Shown here: in pieces, positions 32,712 through 40,300 of the stretch
How positions within the stretch are numbered: the first letter of the stretch is position 1
How the letters are laid out: each line of letters opens with the position of its first letter
NCBI RefSeq assembly: GCF_900107135.1
Contig: NZ_FNOV01000005.1
Location: 202,856-266,855, forward strand
Source: Hymenobacter psychrophilus
GTDB lineage: Bacteria > Bacteroidota > Bacteroidia > Cytophagales > Hymenobacteraceae
Length of the DNA stretch: 64,000 bases
Reading direction: 5' to 3'
Notes under the pieces: generated by a model
What the model was told of the DNA's origin: nothing
Databases searched by the model: none
Seen by the model: the letters and a program-made list of their open reading frames with translations, nothing else
Position numbers and translations under genes: made by a program

Positions 32712-33791
32712 TTATTTCATAATGCCATTTCGGCTGAGGGCGGCTTGGTAGCGGCGGGCGTTTACAAGGTGCTCCTGCTCGTTGCGGGCGAAGGCATGGT
32801 AGCCGCTGAAATCCTCCTTAGCGCAGAAATAGAGGTAGTTGTGCTCCTCCGGGCTGAGCACGGCATCGATGCTGGCAATGCTGGGCAGGTTGATGGGGCC
32901 CGGCGGCAGGCCGTTGTATTTGTAGGTGTTGTAGGGCGAATCCATGGCCAGGTGCTTGTTGAGCACCCGCTTGATGGTGAAATCCTGGTTGGCAAATACC
33001 ACCGTGGGGTCGGCCTGTAGTTTCATGCCGCGCTTGAGGCGGTTGAGGTACACGCCCGCCACCCGGGGCCGCTCGTCGGCGTGCTGTTGCTGCTCGGCTT
33101 CTACTATCGAGGCCAGCACGCTCACTTCGGCGCGGCTCAGGCCCAACGCTTGGCGCTTGGCGTCGCGGGCCGGCGTCCAGAACTTGTCGTACTCCTTCTT
33201 CATGCGCTGCATGAGGTTCTCGGCCGAGGTATTCCAGGCCAGGTCGTAGGTGTTCGGGATGAACATCGTGAGAATACTCAGCGTGTCGAAGCCCAGCGCT
33301 TTGGTATAAGCAGGCGAGGTGAGCAGCGAATCGAACGTAGCGGGCTTGGCGTCGATGGTTGTGGCCAGGCGGTTGGCCAGATCCTGGCGCAGGCGCAGGC
33401 TCTGGAAGGTGAGGCGCAGGGGCAGGCGGTTACGGGCGGTGCGCAAATCGCCGATGAGCTGGCGGTTGGTGTAGCCGTCCTTCAGCTCGTAGCGGCCGGG
33501 CTTCACCAGCTGATCGTACTTCATCGCCCGGGCCACAAAGCGCAGGCTGAGCCGGTCGACCACCACACCGGTGGCTTCAATCGAGTCGAGTACCTGCCGG
33601 CTCGTGTAGCCGGGGCGGATGGTCACGTAAGTCGGCCGGCCTTTGGTTTCGATGTTGGCCTGAAAGAAAACCTGGTAGAAATAATAGGAGAAGGTAATGA
33701 GTACTAGGCCGAAGATGCCAGTAATGTATGCAAAGCGTTTGCGGCGGCGCTCGGCGCTAGCCTTATATTCTTCAATGCGGGAGGTGGCCAT
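32712..33791 (-). CDS. mltG: Endolytic murein transglycosylase
   Basis: The 359-residue protein cuts nascent peptidoglycan strands and sets glycan length. It has a short cytosolic tail, one TM anchor (about residues 20-40), a LysM-like domain (VTIRPGYTSRQVLDSIEATG and VKPGRYELKDGYTNRQLI) and the YceG/MltG catalytic domain. The latter shows FIPNTYDLAWNTS, LASIVEAEQQQHADERPRVA with the catalytic Glu, VYLNRLKRGMKLQADPTV and YNTYKYNGLPPGPINLPS. All family motifs are present and the length is normal. It appears monocistronic. Confidence 0.95.
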   Translation of the reverse strand: MATSRIEEYKASAERRRKRFAYITGIFGLVLITFSYYFYQVFFQANIETKGRPTYVTIRPGYTSRQVLDSIEATGVVVDRLSLRFVARAMKYDQLVKPGRYELKDGYTNRQLIGDLRTARNRLPLRLTFQSLRLRQDLANRLATTIDAKPATFDSLLTSPAYTKALGFDTLSILTMFIPNTYDLAWNTSAENLMQRMKKEYDKFWTPARDAKRQALGLSRAEVSVLASIVEAEQQQHADERPRVAGVYLNRLKRGMKLQADPTVVFANQDFTIKRVLNKHLAMDSPYNTYKYNGLPPGPINLPSIASIDAVLSPEEHNYLYFCAKEDFSGYHAFARNEQEHLVNARRYQAALSRNGIMK

Positions 33792-33841
33792 GTGGCGGGA
33801 CGAGTTAATACAAGAACAACATGGTCGAGGTCGGGTACGTG

Positions 33842-33873
33842 TTGCAACCTACGGCCATAAACTGATATCTTTA
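33842..33873 (+). promoter_or_regulatory. Promoter of the T9SS cargo gene
   Basis: TTG at 33842-33844, a 21-base spacer and TATCTTTA at 33866-33873 fit the Bacteroidota promoter layout. The predicted start of transcription lies about 40 bases before the ATG at 33923. Confidence 0.45.
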
Positions 33874-33922
33874 GGGCTCAAAAGTACGTCTTCTGTTCCT
33901 TCACTCTTCAATTTATTGTCCC

Positions 33923-34903
33923 ATGCAACACGCTTACACTTCTTCTTCCCGGTTCCGCTCGTTGTTGGGCCTCGCGCTGGGCCTGGCTGCCACCGCCGCC
34001 ACCGCTCAAACCGTTACGCCCGTTAGCTTCAACGGCACGGCGGCTTACACCCAAAACTTCGACGGCATGGGTACGGCCGGCGTTACGTACCCAGCTGGCT
34101 GGGGTGCCGTGCGCCTCTCGGGCACCGGCGCCGCAAACACGCCCCTCGACCTGAGCGCCACCATCGGCGACGCCATTTCGGGCGGCGTATACAACGTGGG
34201 CTCCAATAACGACCCCGACCGCGCACTGGGCTCCATTGCCTCCGGCAGCACGGTACCCGCCTTTGGCGCGGCCTTCACTAACGGCAGCAGCGCGGCCGTT
34301 ACCAGCCTCACTATTGCCTTCCGCACCGAGCAGTGGAAGTCGGGCTCGGCCCTCGATATTACGGAGGTGCTGGCCTTCGAGTACAGCCTCGACGCGACCA
34401 GCCTGTCCACTGGTACCTGGACGGCAGTGCCCGCCCTGAACGTGATAGAAGTAGCCAACAGCAACACGGGCGGCACCCCGCTTGATGGCAATGCTGCCGC
34501 CAACTCGGCCAACGTAACGGCGGGCATTACGGGCCTGAACTGGGCCGCCGGCCGGACCATGTGGATCCGCTTCAAGGACACCAACGACGGCGGTACCGAC
34601 GCCCTGCTGGCCGTCGACAACTTCTCGCTACGTAGCGGCACGACTACCAGCACCAGTTCGGCACTGAAAGCCGGCAACGTGTTGGTGTACCCCAACCCTA
34701 CCGCCGACCAGCTGACGATTCGCGTAGCCGGCCGCGCCACCAAGGCGGCCGTTACGGTAACCGACCTATTGGGCCGTACTGTGCTAAAAGGCACCGCTAC
34801 CGCCGAGGGCACTTTCAGCCTGCGTAGCCTGCCGGCTGGCAACTATGTGGTGTTGGTGCAGGATGGCGAAACCCTGACCTCGCACAAGGTAAGCAAGCAG
34901 TAG
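33923..34903 (+). CDS. T9SS type A sorting domain-containing secreted protein
   Basis: A 326-residue exported protein. Signal peptide at residues 1-31 (SLLGLALGLAATAATAQ region). The central part is a beta-sandwich with YTQNFDGMGTAGVTYPAGW and TMWIRFKDTNDGGTDALLAV, a layout common in Bacteroidota surface proteins of unknown ligand. The last 75 residues are a type IX secretion (Por) sorting domain: VLVYPNPTADQLTIRV, AVTVTDLLGRTVLKG and LPAGNYVVLV. The protein should cross the outer membrane by T9SS and be released or anchored. No enzyme residues are evident. An insertion sequence lies just downstream. Confidence 0.9.
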   Translation: MQHAYTSSSRFRSLLGLALGLAATAATAQTVTPVSFNGTAAYTQNFDGMGTAGVTYPAGWGAVRLSGTGAANTPLDLSATIGDAISGGVYNVGSNNDPDRALGSIASGSTVPAFGAAFTNGSSAAVTSLTIAFRTEQWKSGSALDITEVLAFEYSLDATSLSTGTWTAVPALNVIEVANSNTGGTPLDGNAAANSANVTAGITGLNWAAGRTMWIRFKDTNDGGTDALLAVDNFSLRSGTTTSTSSALKAGNVLVYPNPTADQLTIRVAGRATKAAVTVTDLLGRTVLKGTATAEGTFSLRSLPAGNYVVLVQDGETLTSHKVSKQ

Positions 34904-35013
34904 TAGACGTGGTAGCTGCTGGTTGTCAGGCATAAAATTGCCCGAACACTGGCAACTCACTACTAGCGCTAAAAACGAGCCCCGGCCCAATAGCTTGTCG
35001 TTACCCAAAACTC

Positions 35014-35045
35014 AAAAAGCGCTGACCTGATGGTCAGCGCTTTTT
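35014..35045. terminator. Hairpin inside the left end of the IS
   Basis: 14-bp stem AAAAAGCGCTGACC / GGTCAGCGCTTTTT with a TGAT loop and T-run. It probably stops outside transcription from entering the transposase gene. Confidence 0.75.
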
Positions 35046-35070
35046 TTGGTGGTTGGGCGTATTTTAGGAG

Positions 35071-36519
35071 ATGAGTATTTCGCAACATTTCTGTGATGCC
35101 GGCCGGTGGGCACAGACCCATTTTGGCGGTGTGCCATTGGGCGATGTACGCCGTACCCGGCGCGTGTGCACACTGGCGGCCGGATGGGCCCGCCAACCCG
35201 GCGCCAGTATCCCCCGGCTGGGAGCCGGTTCGGCGTATGCCGGCAAGGCTGCTTACCACCTGCTGGGCAGTGCGGCGGCCACCCCCGATACACTGCAGGG
35301 GCCACACCGGGCACTGGTTCTGCAGCAGTTGCAGCAAGCAGGTACCTACTTGCTGCTGGAAGACACCACGCAGCTACGCTGGGCCCCGGCCACTGCCCGC
35401 CGGGCCGGATTGGGACCGGTTGGGGCCAACGTGAGTGGCGAGCAGGGCGTACTACTGCACTCGTTGGTGGCTGCCCGCTGGCCCGGCGGCGGCAGCGAGC
35501 CAAGCGCGGCGACGCGCCCACCGCTGCCGCTGCTGGGACTGCTGGATCAGCAATTTTATGTGCGCCAGGCACGCTCTGCCGCTGAGAAGGCGCACCCGCA
35601 CGGTGGCACCCGTTCCCGGCAGGGGCGGGCCCGCGAGTCTGATCTGTGGGCGCAGAGCCTGCGCGCCATTGGCTCCCCACCGTCGCAGGGGCGTTGGGTC
35701 GTCGTGGCCGACCGCGGGGCCGACATCTATGCGCATTTGTATCAGTGCCAGCAGCAAGGACTAGGGTTTGTGGTGCGCGCCGCGCAGGACCGGGGCCTGG
35801 CAGCGGCTGCCGGCGGATCCGCCGCCACCCTGTTTGCCGTGGCCCGGGCCCAGCCTAGTGCCGGGCAAATGGAACTGCCCCTACGGGCCCGCCCGGGCCA
35901 GGCGGCCCGACTGGCGCATTTGCAGGTGAGCTACTGTCCGGGGCTGGCGTTACGTGCTCCCCAACGGCCGGGCGCCAGTGCCGGCAAAGGGCCACCGGTG
36001 ACCGCCAGCGTGGTGCGGGTCTGGGAGCCAGGGGGTAAGCTGGAATGGCTGTTGCTGTGCGACGACGTCGTGCTAAACGGCCCCCAGGCCCGCGAACGGG
36101 CGCAACAGTACGCCAGCCGCTGGCTGATGGAGGACTTTCATAAGGCGCTGAAAACGGGCCTGGGGGCCGAGCGGCTGCAGTTGCACACGGCTGCCCGTCT
36201 GTTTGCGGCCGTGGCCCTGCTCAGCGTGGTGGCCCTGGCCCTGGTGGATTTGCGTGAACATAGTCGTCAGCGGCCCGATGCGCCCGCAGAAACGGCGGGC
36301 TTGTCGGCGCTCTATCTGAGTGTGCTGCGCAGCCAGCGGAGCCGGCTACTGCAGACGGTGCGAGAAGTGTATTATGCCCTGGCAGGGCTCGGTGGACACC
36401 TGGGTAGGGCTGGCGATGGGCCACCAGGCTGGCAGACCCTCTGGTTGGGAATGGTGCATCTGCGTTACCTCGTTGAGGGCGTAGAGCTGGCCGCCCAGCT
36501 GCCGCGCGAGGAGCACTAA
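35071..36519 (+). CDS. IS4-family transposase (DDE, YREK motif)
   Basis: The 482-residue transposase has all three catalytic acids of the Tn5-like DDE fold: Asp98 in LLLEDTTQL, Asp214 in VVVADRGADIYAHL and Glu354 in WLMEDFHKALKTG. The IS4 signature Y-x2-R-x3-E-x6-K is complete (Tyr347, Arg350, Glu354, Lys361). The N-terminal HFGGVPLGDVRRTRRV resembles the Tnp DNA-binding domain of the Tn5 group. The frame is unbroken, so the element may still move. The ATG at 35071 follows the left-end hairpin directly. Confidence 0.92.
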   Translation: MSISQHFCDAGRWAQTHFGGVPLGDVRRTRRVCTLAAGWARQPGASIPRLGAGSAYAGKAAYHLLGSAAATPDTLQGPHRALVLQQLQQAGTYLLLEDTTQLRWAPATARRAGLGPVGANVSGEQGVLLHSLVAARWPGGGSEPSAATRPPLPLLGLLDQQFYVRQARSAAEKAHPHGGTRSRQGRARESDLWAQSLRAIGSPPSQGRWVVVADRGADIYAHLYQCQQQGLGFVVRAAQDRGLAAAAGGSAATLFAVARAQPSAGQMELPLRARPGQAARLAHLQVSYCPGLALRAPQRPGASAGKGPPVTASVVRVWEPGGKLEWLLLCDDVVLNGPQARERAQQYASRWLMEDFHKALKTGLGAERLQLHTAARLFAAVALLSVVALALVDLREHSRQRPDAPAETAGLSALYLSVLRSQRSRLLQTVREVYYALAGLGGHLGRAGDGPPGWQTLWLGMVHLRYLVEGVELAAQLPREEH

Positions 36520-36522
36520 AAA

Positions 36523-36548
36523 AAGCGCCGGCCTACCGGCCGGCGCTT
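36523..36548. terminator. Hairpin inside the right end of the IS
   Basis: 11-bp stem AAGCGCCGGCC / GGCCGGCGCTT with a four-base loop, immediately after the transposase stop codon. It acts as transposase terminator or as shield against outside transcription from the right. Confidence 0.7.
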
Positions 36549-36754
36549 CTCATAAGTTTTGGGTGACGACAAGCCCAATAGCCGGGGCTCGTTGGTGTTT
36601 CAGGCCGGCTGCAAACCAGTGGCCAGGCAATAAAACCCCTGCTTTTTCCGAAAACAATAGCACCTTACCGCCTCGGCTGTTACCTTGGCGAGTCTAGCTG
36701 GCTACCTCTTGAAATTGGCCGGCCGTTCATTCTTCATTCCCTTACTCCCTGCCT

Positions 36755-37387
36755 ATGTCTGCCACGCTGCTCCGCATCCACCCCGATAACCCGCCCCTCA
36801 ACCGCATTCAGCAGGCCGTGGATGTCATCCGCAAAGGTGGCGTCATCATTTACCCCACCGATACAGTTTATGGTATTGGATGCGACATTCACAATGCCAA
36901 AGCGGTGGAGCGGGTATGCCGCATTAAGGGCCTCAACCCCGAGAAAGCCAACCTTAGCTTTATCTGTCACGATTTGTCGCATATCAGCGACTATGCCCAC
37001 GGCATCACTACGCCCATCTATAAAGTGCTAAAACGCGCCTTGCCTGGGCCGTTTACATTTCTGTTTGAAGCCAGCTCGAAAGCGCCCCGCCAAGGCGGCA
37101 AGCAGCGCAAAACCGTGGGCATTCGCATCCCCGACAGCCCTATTATTCTGCAGTTGGTGCGGGAGTTGGGCAACCCCATTATGAGTACCTCGGTACGTGA
37201 AGACGAAAATACGCTGGACGAGTACGTGACAGATCCCGACTTAATTTTCGAGAAATACCGCGCCATGGTCGATTTGGTCATCGATGGCGGTTTCGGCAAC
37301 AACATTCCCAGCACTATCATCGACTGCACCAACGATGACTTCGAGTTGATTCGCCAAGGTGCCGGCGACATCGAGCAGTATCTGTAG
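36755..37387 (+). CDS. L-threonylcarbamoyladenylate synthase-type protein (Sua5/YciO/YrdC)
   Basis: A 210-residue YrdC-domain protein. Seen: IRKGGVIIYPTDTVYGIGCD (nucleotide and threonine pocket), RVCRIKGLNPEKANLSFICH with the K-x-R/K-x-x-x-K type motif, LPGPFTFLFEAS, TVGIRIPDSPIILQLV and PIMSTSVRED. Members use Thr, bicarbonate and ATP to make threonylcarbamoyl-AMP for tRNA t6A37. The ...INPLH-like start and overall length are closer to the YciO branch, whose role is less certain. It is preceded by the IS and followed by an inverted repeat. Confidence 0.88.
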   Translation: MSATLLRIHPDNPPLNRIQQAVDVIRKGGVIIYPTDTVYGIGCDIHNAKAVERVCRIKGLNPEKANLSFICHDLSHISDYAHGITTPIYKVLKRALPGPFTFLFEASSKAPRQGGKQRKTVGIRIPDSPIILQLVRELGNPIMSTSVREDENTLDEYVTDPDLIFEKYRAMVDLVIDGGFGNNIPSTIIDCTNDDFELIRQGAGDIEQYL

Positions 37388-37425
37388 GAAGAAGGAAGAA
37401 ACTAGGAGCTAGAAGCCAGAAGCCA

Positions 37426-37483
37426 GAAGGTAGAATACCGTTCATTATCTTGGAAAGGAAATAGTGAGCGGTATTCTACCTTC
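37426..37483. repeat. Inverted repeat between convergent genes
   Basis: Perfect 14-base arms GAAGGTAGAATACC and GGTATTCTACCTTC around a 30-base loop, flanked by further inverted AGAAGCCAGAAG/CTTCTAGCTTCT strings. It may serve both convergent genes as a weak terminator; there is no long T-run. Confidence 0.6.
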
Positions 37484-37489
37484 TGACTC

Positions 37490-38398
37490 CTAACTTCTAG
37501 CTTCTCTTTTATGCTTCCAGCGGCGGTGGCTCCAGAGGTAGTCGGGGGGACTGGCCTGAATGTCGCGCTCCAGCAGGCGGGCAAAGGCTTCGGTAAGCTG
37601 ATGTTCTTCGGGCGGCAGCGTGGTCTGCCCGTCGTGGAGGGCCATGAGGGTAATGCGGTAATAGCCGCGCCGCACCCGCCGGATGCCCACGTAGGCGGCC
37701 GCGCAGCCCAATTGGGCCGCCAGTTTGTCGGCACCGGTATAAAAGGGCGTGTCCTGGTGCAGGAAATCGGTCCAGTACGGATGGTCCTCGGGGCCGGCGG
37801 CCTGGTCGGAGAGCAGGCTAAGGGCACGGCCCCGGCCCCGCTGTTTTACCAGATTGCGCAACGTGCTGAGCATGGGTACCAGCTCGGCTCCCTGGCGGCT
37901 GCGCAACTTTAGCATAAACGCCTCGAAAAACGGGTTGGTCAGCGGCTTATACACGCCCCCGGCCCGGTTTGGGAACACCAGCGCCCCGGCCGACAGAATC
38001 CACTCCCAGTTGCCGGCGTGCGAGCCCAGCACCAGCACTTGACGGTTTTCGGCAAACAGGCGCTCCAGCAGTTCGGGGTTCTCTATCACGGCCCTCTTCC
38101 GTAGCTCGGCCGCCGAAATCGTGCGCAGCTTTAGAATTTCGACGATAACCTGCGCAAAATGCCAGTAAAAGCCCCGGGCAATGTGCTCAATTTCTACCTC
38201 CGACTTTTCCGGAAATGAGTTGCGTAGGTTTCCCAACACCACCCGCCGCCTGTAGCGCAGCACGTAAGCCATCAGCCAGTACAAAAGCCGGGCGAAACCA
38301 TAGAGCACCTCCAGCGGCAGGGCTGAAAGCCCCAGCAGCAGCCAGTTGAGGGGGCGAAAGTACCACGGGTAGGCGGCGGAAGTAACAGGTTGGCTCAT
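37490..38398 (-). CDS. Lysophospholipid/lipid A acyltransferase (LpxL/HtrB-like)
   Basis: A 302-residue membrane-associated acyltransferase with an N-terminal hydrophobic helix (LLLGLSALPLEVLYGFARLL). It has LGNLRNSFPEKS, the catalytic H-x4-E motif in VLGSHAGNWEWIL, and FMLKLRSRQGAELVPM and LLSDQAAGPEDHPYWTDF, all in LpxL order. Such enzymes add secondary acyl chains to lipid A; some Bacteroidota members make related lipids instead. Length is normal. The gene converges with the Sua5-like gene. The next gene upstream on this strand ends 22 bases from its start. Confidence 0.9.
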   Translation of the reverse strand: MSQPVTSAAYPWYFRPLNWLLLGLSALPLEVLYGFARLLYWLMAYVLRYRRRVVLGNLRNSFPEKSEVEIEHIARGFYWHFAQVIVEILKLRTISAAELRKRAVIENPELLERLFAENRQVLVLGSHAGNWEWILSAGALVFPNRAGGVYKPLTNPFFEAFMLKLRSRQGAELVPMLSTLRNLVKQRGRGRALSLLSDQAAGPEDHPYWTDFLHQDTPFYTGADKLAAQLGCAAAYVGIRRVRRGYYRITLMALHDGQTTLPPEEHQLTEAFARLLERDIQASPPDYLWSHRRWKHKREARS

Positions 38399-38419
38399 CG
38401 GGGCAATTAATCGGGAAGT

Positions 38420-39304
38420 TTAGCGGGGCATCACGGCCCCGGCGGGGGCGTAGTCGGCAGGGTTGCGATGCACGGGGGCAGTTTCGGTGGCCAGCACGCG
38501 GTTTTTGGCGTCGCGTACTTCCAGCGTGAGGATGTAGTTGCCGGCTGGCACTTTGCTTATATCCAACTCAGCAGCAAGCACGGTAGGGCGCCCCTCTGCC
38601 CCCTGAGCTACTCCCTTAACGCTGGCGACGACGATTTTACTCACCACAGGTTGCAGGCGGTAGAGCAATACGAGCGGTTGTCCTATCGCAATGTTGTATA
38701 GTTCGGCGTAGGAAAACAGCTTATCCTGCCCGCGGGCATAGAGGCCGCCGGGGGCCCTAGTCAAAGTCCAGCCCAAACGAATAAAGTTGTTCGCCTCCGA
38801 GGCGCTACGACTAACAGGTTTAGCCAGCAGCACTAAGTCGCTGAGTTGGGGCTTGGTGGCCCCGAACTCTACCACCAGCGGCTGCTCCACGATAACCGTC
38901 GAGGCAGCCCGGTTCTGGTCGCGTAACTGGCCGCGCAGGGTATAGTGGCCGGCCGGCAGCCACAGGCGCTTCTGGAAACTGATAGGGTTTTTAATGGCGG
39001 CTGTAGTATCGCGCAGTACCGGGGGCTTCAGCGTAATGGTTTCCTGGTAAGCGGCTGTGCCATCGGGCCGGATGGCTTCGAGCGTAACCAGGGCCGCCGC
39101 CTGAAACACCTTCGGCGCCCGCCGCTTATATGTCAGGTGCTGGCCCGAAACGGTAATGTACACTTCCACCACGCCGCCCTTTACGGCCACGTCGTCGTTG
39201 CGGAAGCAGGCGGCGTCGAGGAGCAGTTGAGCCACGGCCGGGGTGGCTGCGGGGCCCAGCAGCGGCAGGAGTAGCAGCAGGAAAAGTCGAAAGCGAACGG
39301 GCAT
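38420..39304 (-). CDS. Secreted hypothetical protein
   Basis: A 294-residue protein with a signal peptide (MPVRFRLFLLLLLPLLGPAA, cleavage near AVAQ). The mature part is beta-rich with VEVYITVSGQHLTYKRR, LPAGHYTLRGQLRDQNR and VPAGNYILTLEVRDAKNRVL. The two 'PAG.Y.L' strands and the early 'VEVY' strand recall the N-terminal half of Bacteroidota GWxTD-domain proteins, but no GWxTD motif is present and that link is weak. The ATG at 39304 is chosen for the signal peptide. It lies 22 bases upstream of the LpxL-like gene, so the two may form an operon. Confidence 0.65.
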   Translation of the reverse strand: MPVRFRLFLLLLLPLLGPAATPAVAQLLLDAACFRNDDVAVKGGVVEVYITVSGQHLTYKRRAPKVFQAAALVTLEAIRPDGTAAYQETITLKPPVLRDTTAAIKNPISFQKRLWLPAGHYTLRGQLRDQNRAASTVIVEQPLVVEFGATKPQLSDLVLLAKPVSRSASEANNFIRLGWTLTRAPGGLYARGQDKLFSYAELYNIAIGQPLVLLYRLQPVVSKIVVASVKGVAQGAEGRPTVLAAELDISKVPAGNYILTLEVRDAKNRVLATETAPVHRNPADYAPAGAVMPR

Positions 39305-39530
39305 TATGTCAGTTTGGCGGTATAAGTGGCAGAAGTGGCAGTGGGTTTGCAACGGGCCGCCGCAGTTGTTGGTGGCAAAATTGCGACTTTTCCGGGCGGT
39401 TTTATTCGCTCTGATGGTCATGGGCCCTTGGTATCCCGCATCGTTCAGTCTACACCCAATTTACAACGTCCGTTTCATTCCAGAACAAAAAGCTAACAGC
39501 CAGTCGCTAATAGCTATCAGCTAAAAAACA

Positions 39531-40181
39531 GTGTCCGATATCCTTTTCGAAACGCAGTACCACCCGCCCATTGCTTTTTTTGCCGAGTTCGTTCGCGCAG
39601 ATGCGCTCTGGCTGGAGGCCCACGACCACTACCGCAAGCAAACCTACCGCAACCGTTGTCTGATTCTTACGGCCCAGGGTGTAAAACCGCTTTCCGTGCC
39701 CGTGCTGGATGGAAACCGGAGCGAGAAGGTGCTCAGTTCGCTCATCGAAATCGACTACCGCCAGAACTGGCGGCACCAACACCTGCACACACTGCAAACC
39801 GCTTACGGGGGCAGCCCGTACTTCGAATATTACGCCGATTACCTACACGATATCTACCAGCAGAAACCCGCCCGGCTCTTCGACCTGAACCTGGCGCTGC
39901 TGCACTTCTACTGCCGCTGCCTGCGCCTGCGCCTGCCCATTCACCTCACCACCGAATACCAGCCGGCTACTGCTGAGCTAGCTGAACCCCACGATTCTGC
40001 CGTTTCGCCGCACGATTTGCGCGATACCCTCTCGCCTAAGCACCCAACGCTACCAGCCCGACCTGACAGAGCGTCGGTAACGGTTTACGGGCAGCATTTT
40101 GGTAAAGATTTTGCACCCGGACTGAGCATCTTAGACCTGCTCTTTATGCAGGGTCCGGCCGCCGGCAGTTTTCTTGCGTAG
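39531..40181 (+). CDS. WbqC family protein
   Basis: A 216-residue protein matching the WbqC-like family. It has an N-terminal FETQYHPPIAFFAEFVRAD, an EAHDHYRKQTYRNRCLILTA stretch (the 'k.Q.y.nR..i....g...LtvPv' pattern), WRHQHLHTLQTAYGGSPYFE and a C-terminal LSILDLLFMQGPAAGSFL. The family occurs in polysaccharide loci, but its reaction is not established. The start is a GTG at 39531, immediately after a degenerate AGCTAACAGC repeat; no ATG lies near. It appears to be alone. Confidence 0.85.
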   Translation: MSDILFETQYHPPIAFFAEFVRADALWLEAHDHYRKQTYRNRCLILTAQGVKPLSVPVLDGNRSEKVLSSLIEIDYRQNWRHQHLHTLQTAYGGSPYFEYYADYLHDIYQQKPARLFDLNLALLHFYCRCLRLRLPIHLTTEYQPATAELAEPHDSAVSPHDLRDTLSPKHPTLPARPDRASVTVYGQHFGKDFAPGLSILDLLFMQGPAAGSFLA

Positions 40182-40300
40182 TGCCTACCAGCCGCCCGAA
40201 CCAACGCCCGACTCCAACTGTTTCAGTTTACAATCGGCCAAATCTGCCCCATTAGCCTTTTATAGGGCAGCAATCCGTTTTTCTTTTCTACCTTATCTGC

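Larger units (their letters stand above)
34974..36593 (+). mobile_element. IS4-family insertion sequence (Tn5/IS50-like), intact
   Basis: A 1620-base element bounded by 39-base terminal inverted repeats: AACGAGCCCCGGC ... CTTGTCGT(T/C)ACCCAAAACT at the left (34974-35012) and its inverse at the right (36555-36593). The arms match except for a 6-base core, CCAATA, which has the same top-strand orientation at both ends, and one further mismatch. Inside each end is a transcription-terminator-like hairpin. A single intact transposase gene fills the element. I could not find a target-site duplication, so exact ends are provisional. It lies between the T9SS cargo gene and the Sua5-like gene and breaks neither. 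Confidence 0.85.

Noticed and set aside
32712..36754. Genomic island around the T9SS cargo gene and IS
   Set aside because: Only one insertion sequence is present; flanking genes are ordinary chromosomal ones with normal composition.
36755..37387. Naming the YrdC-domain gene tsaC
   Set aside because: The sequence looks nearer to the YciO branch, so the tRNA-modification role is not certain enough for a symbol.
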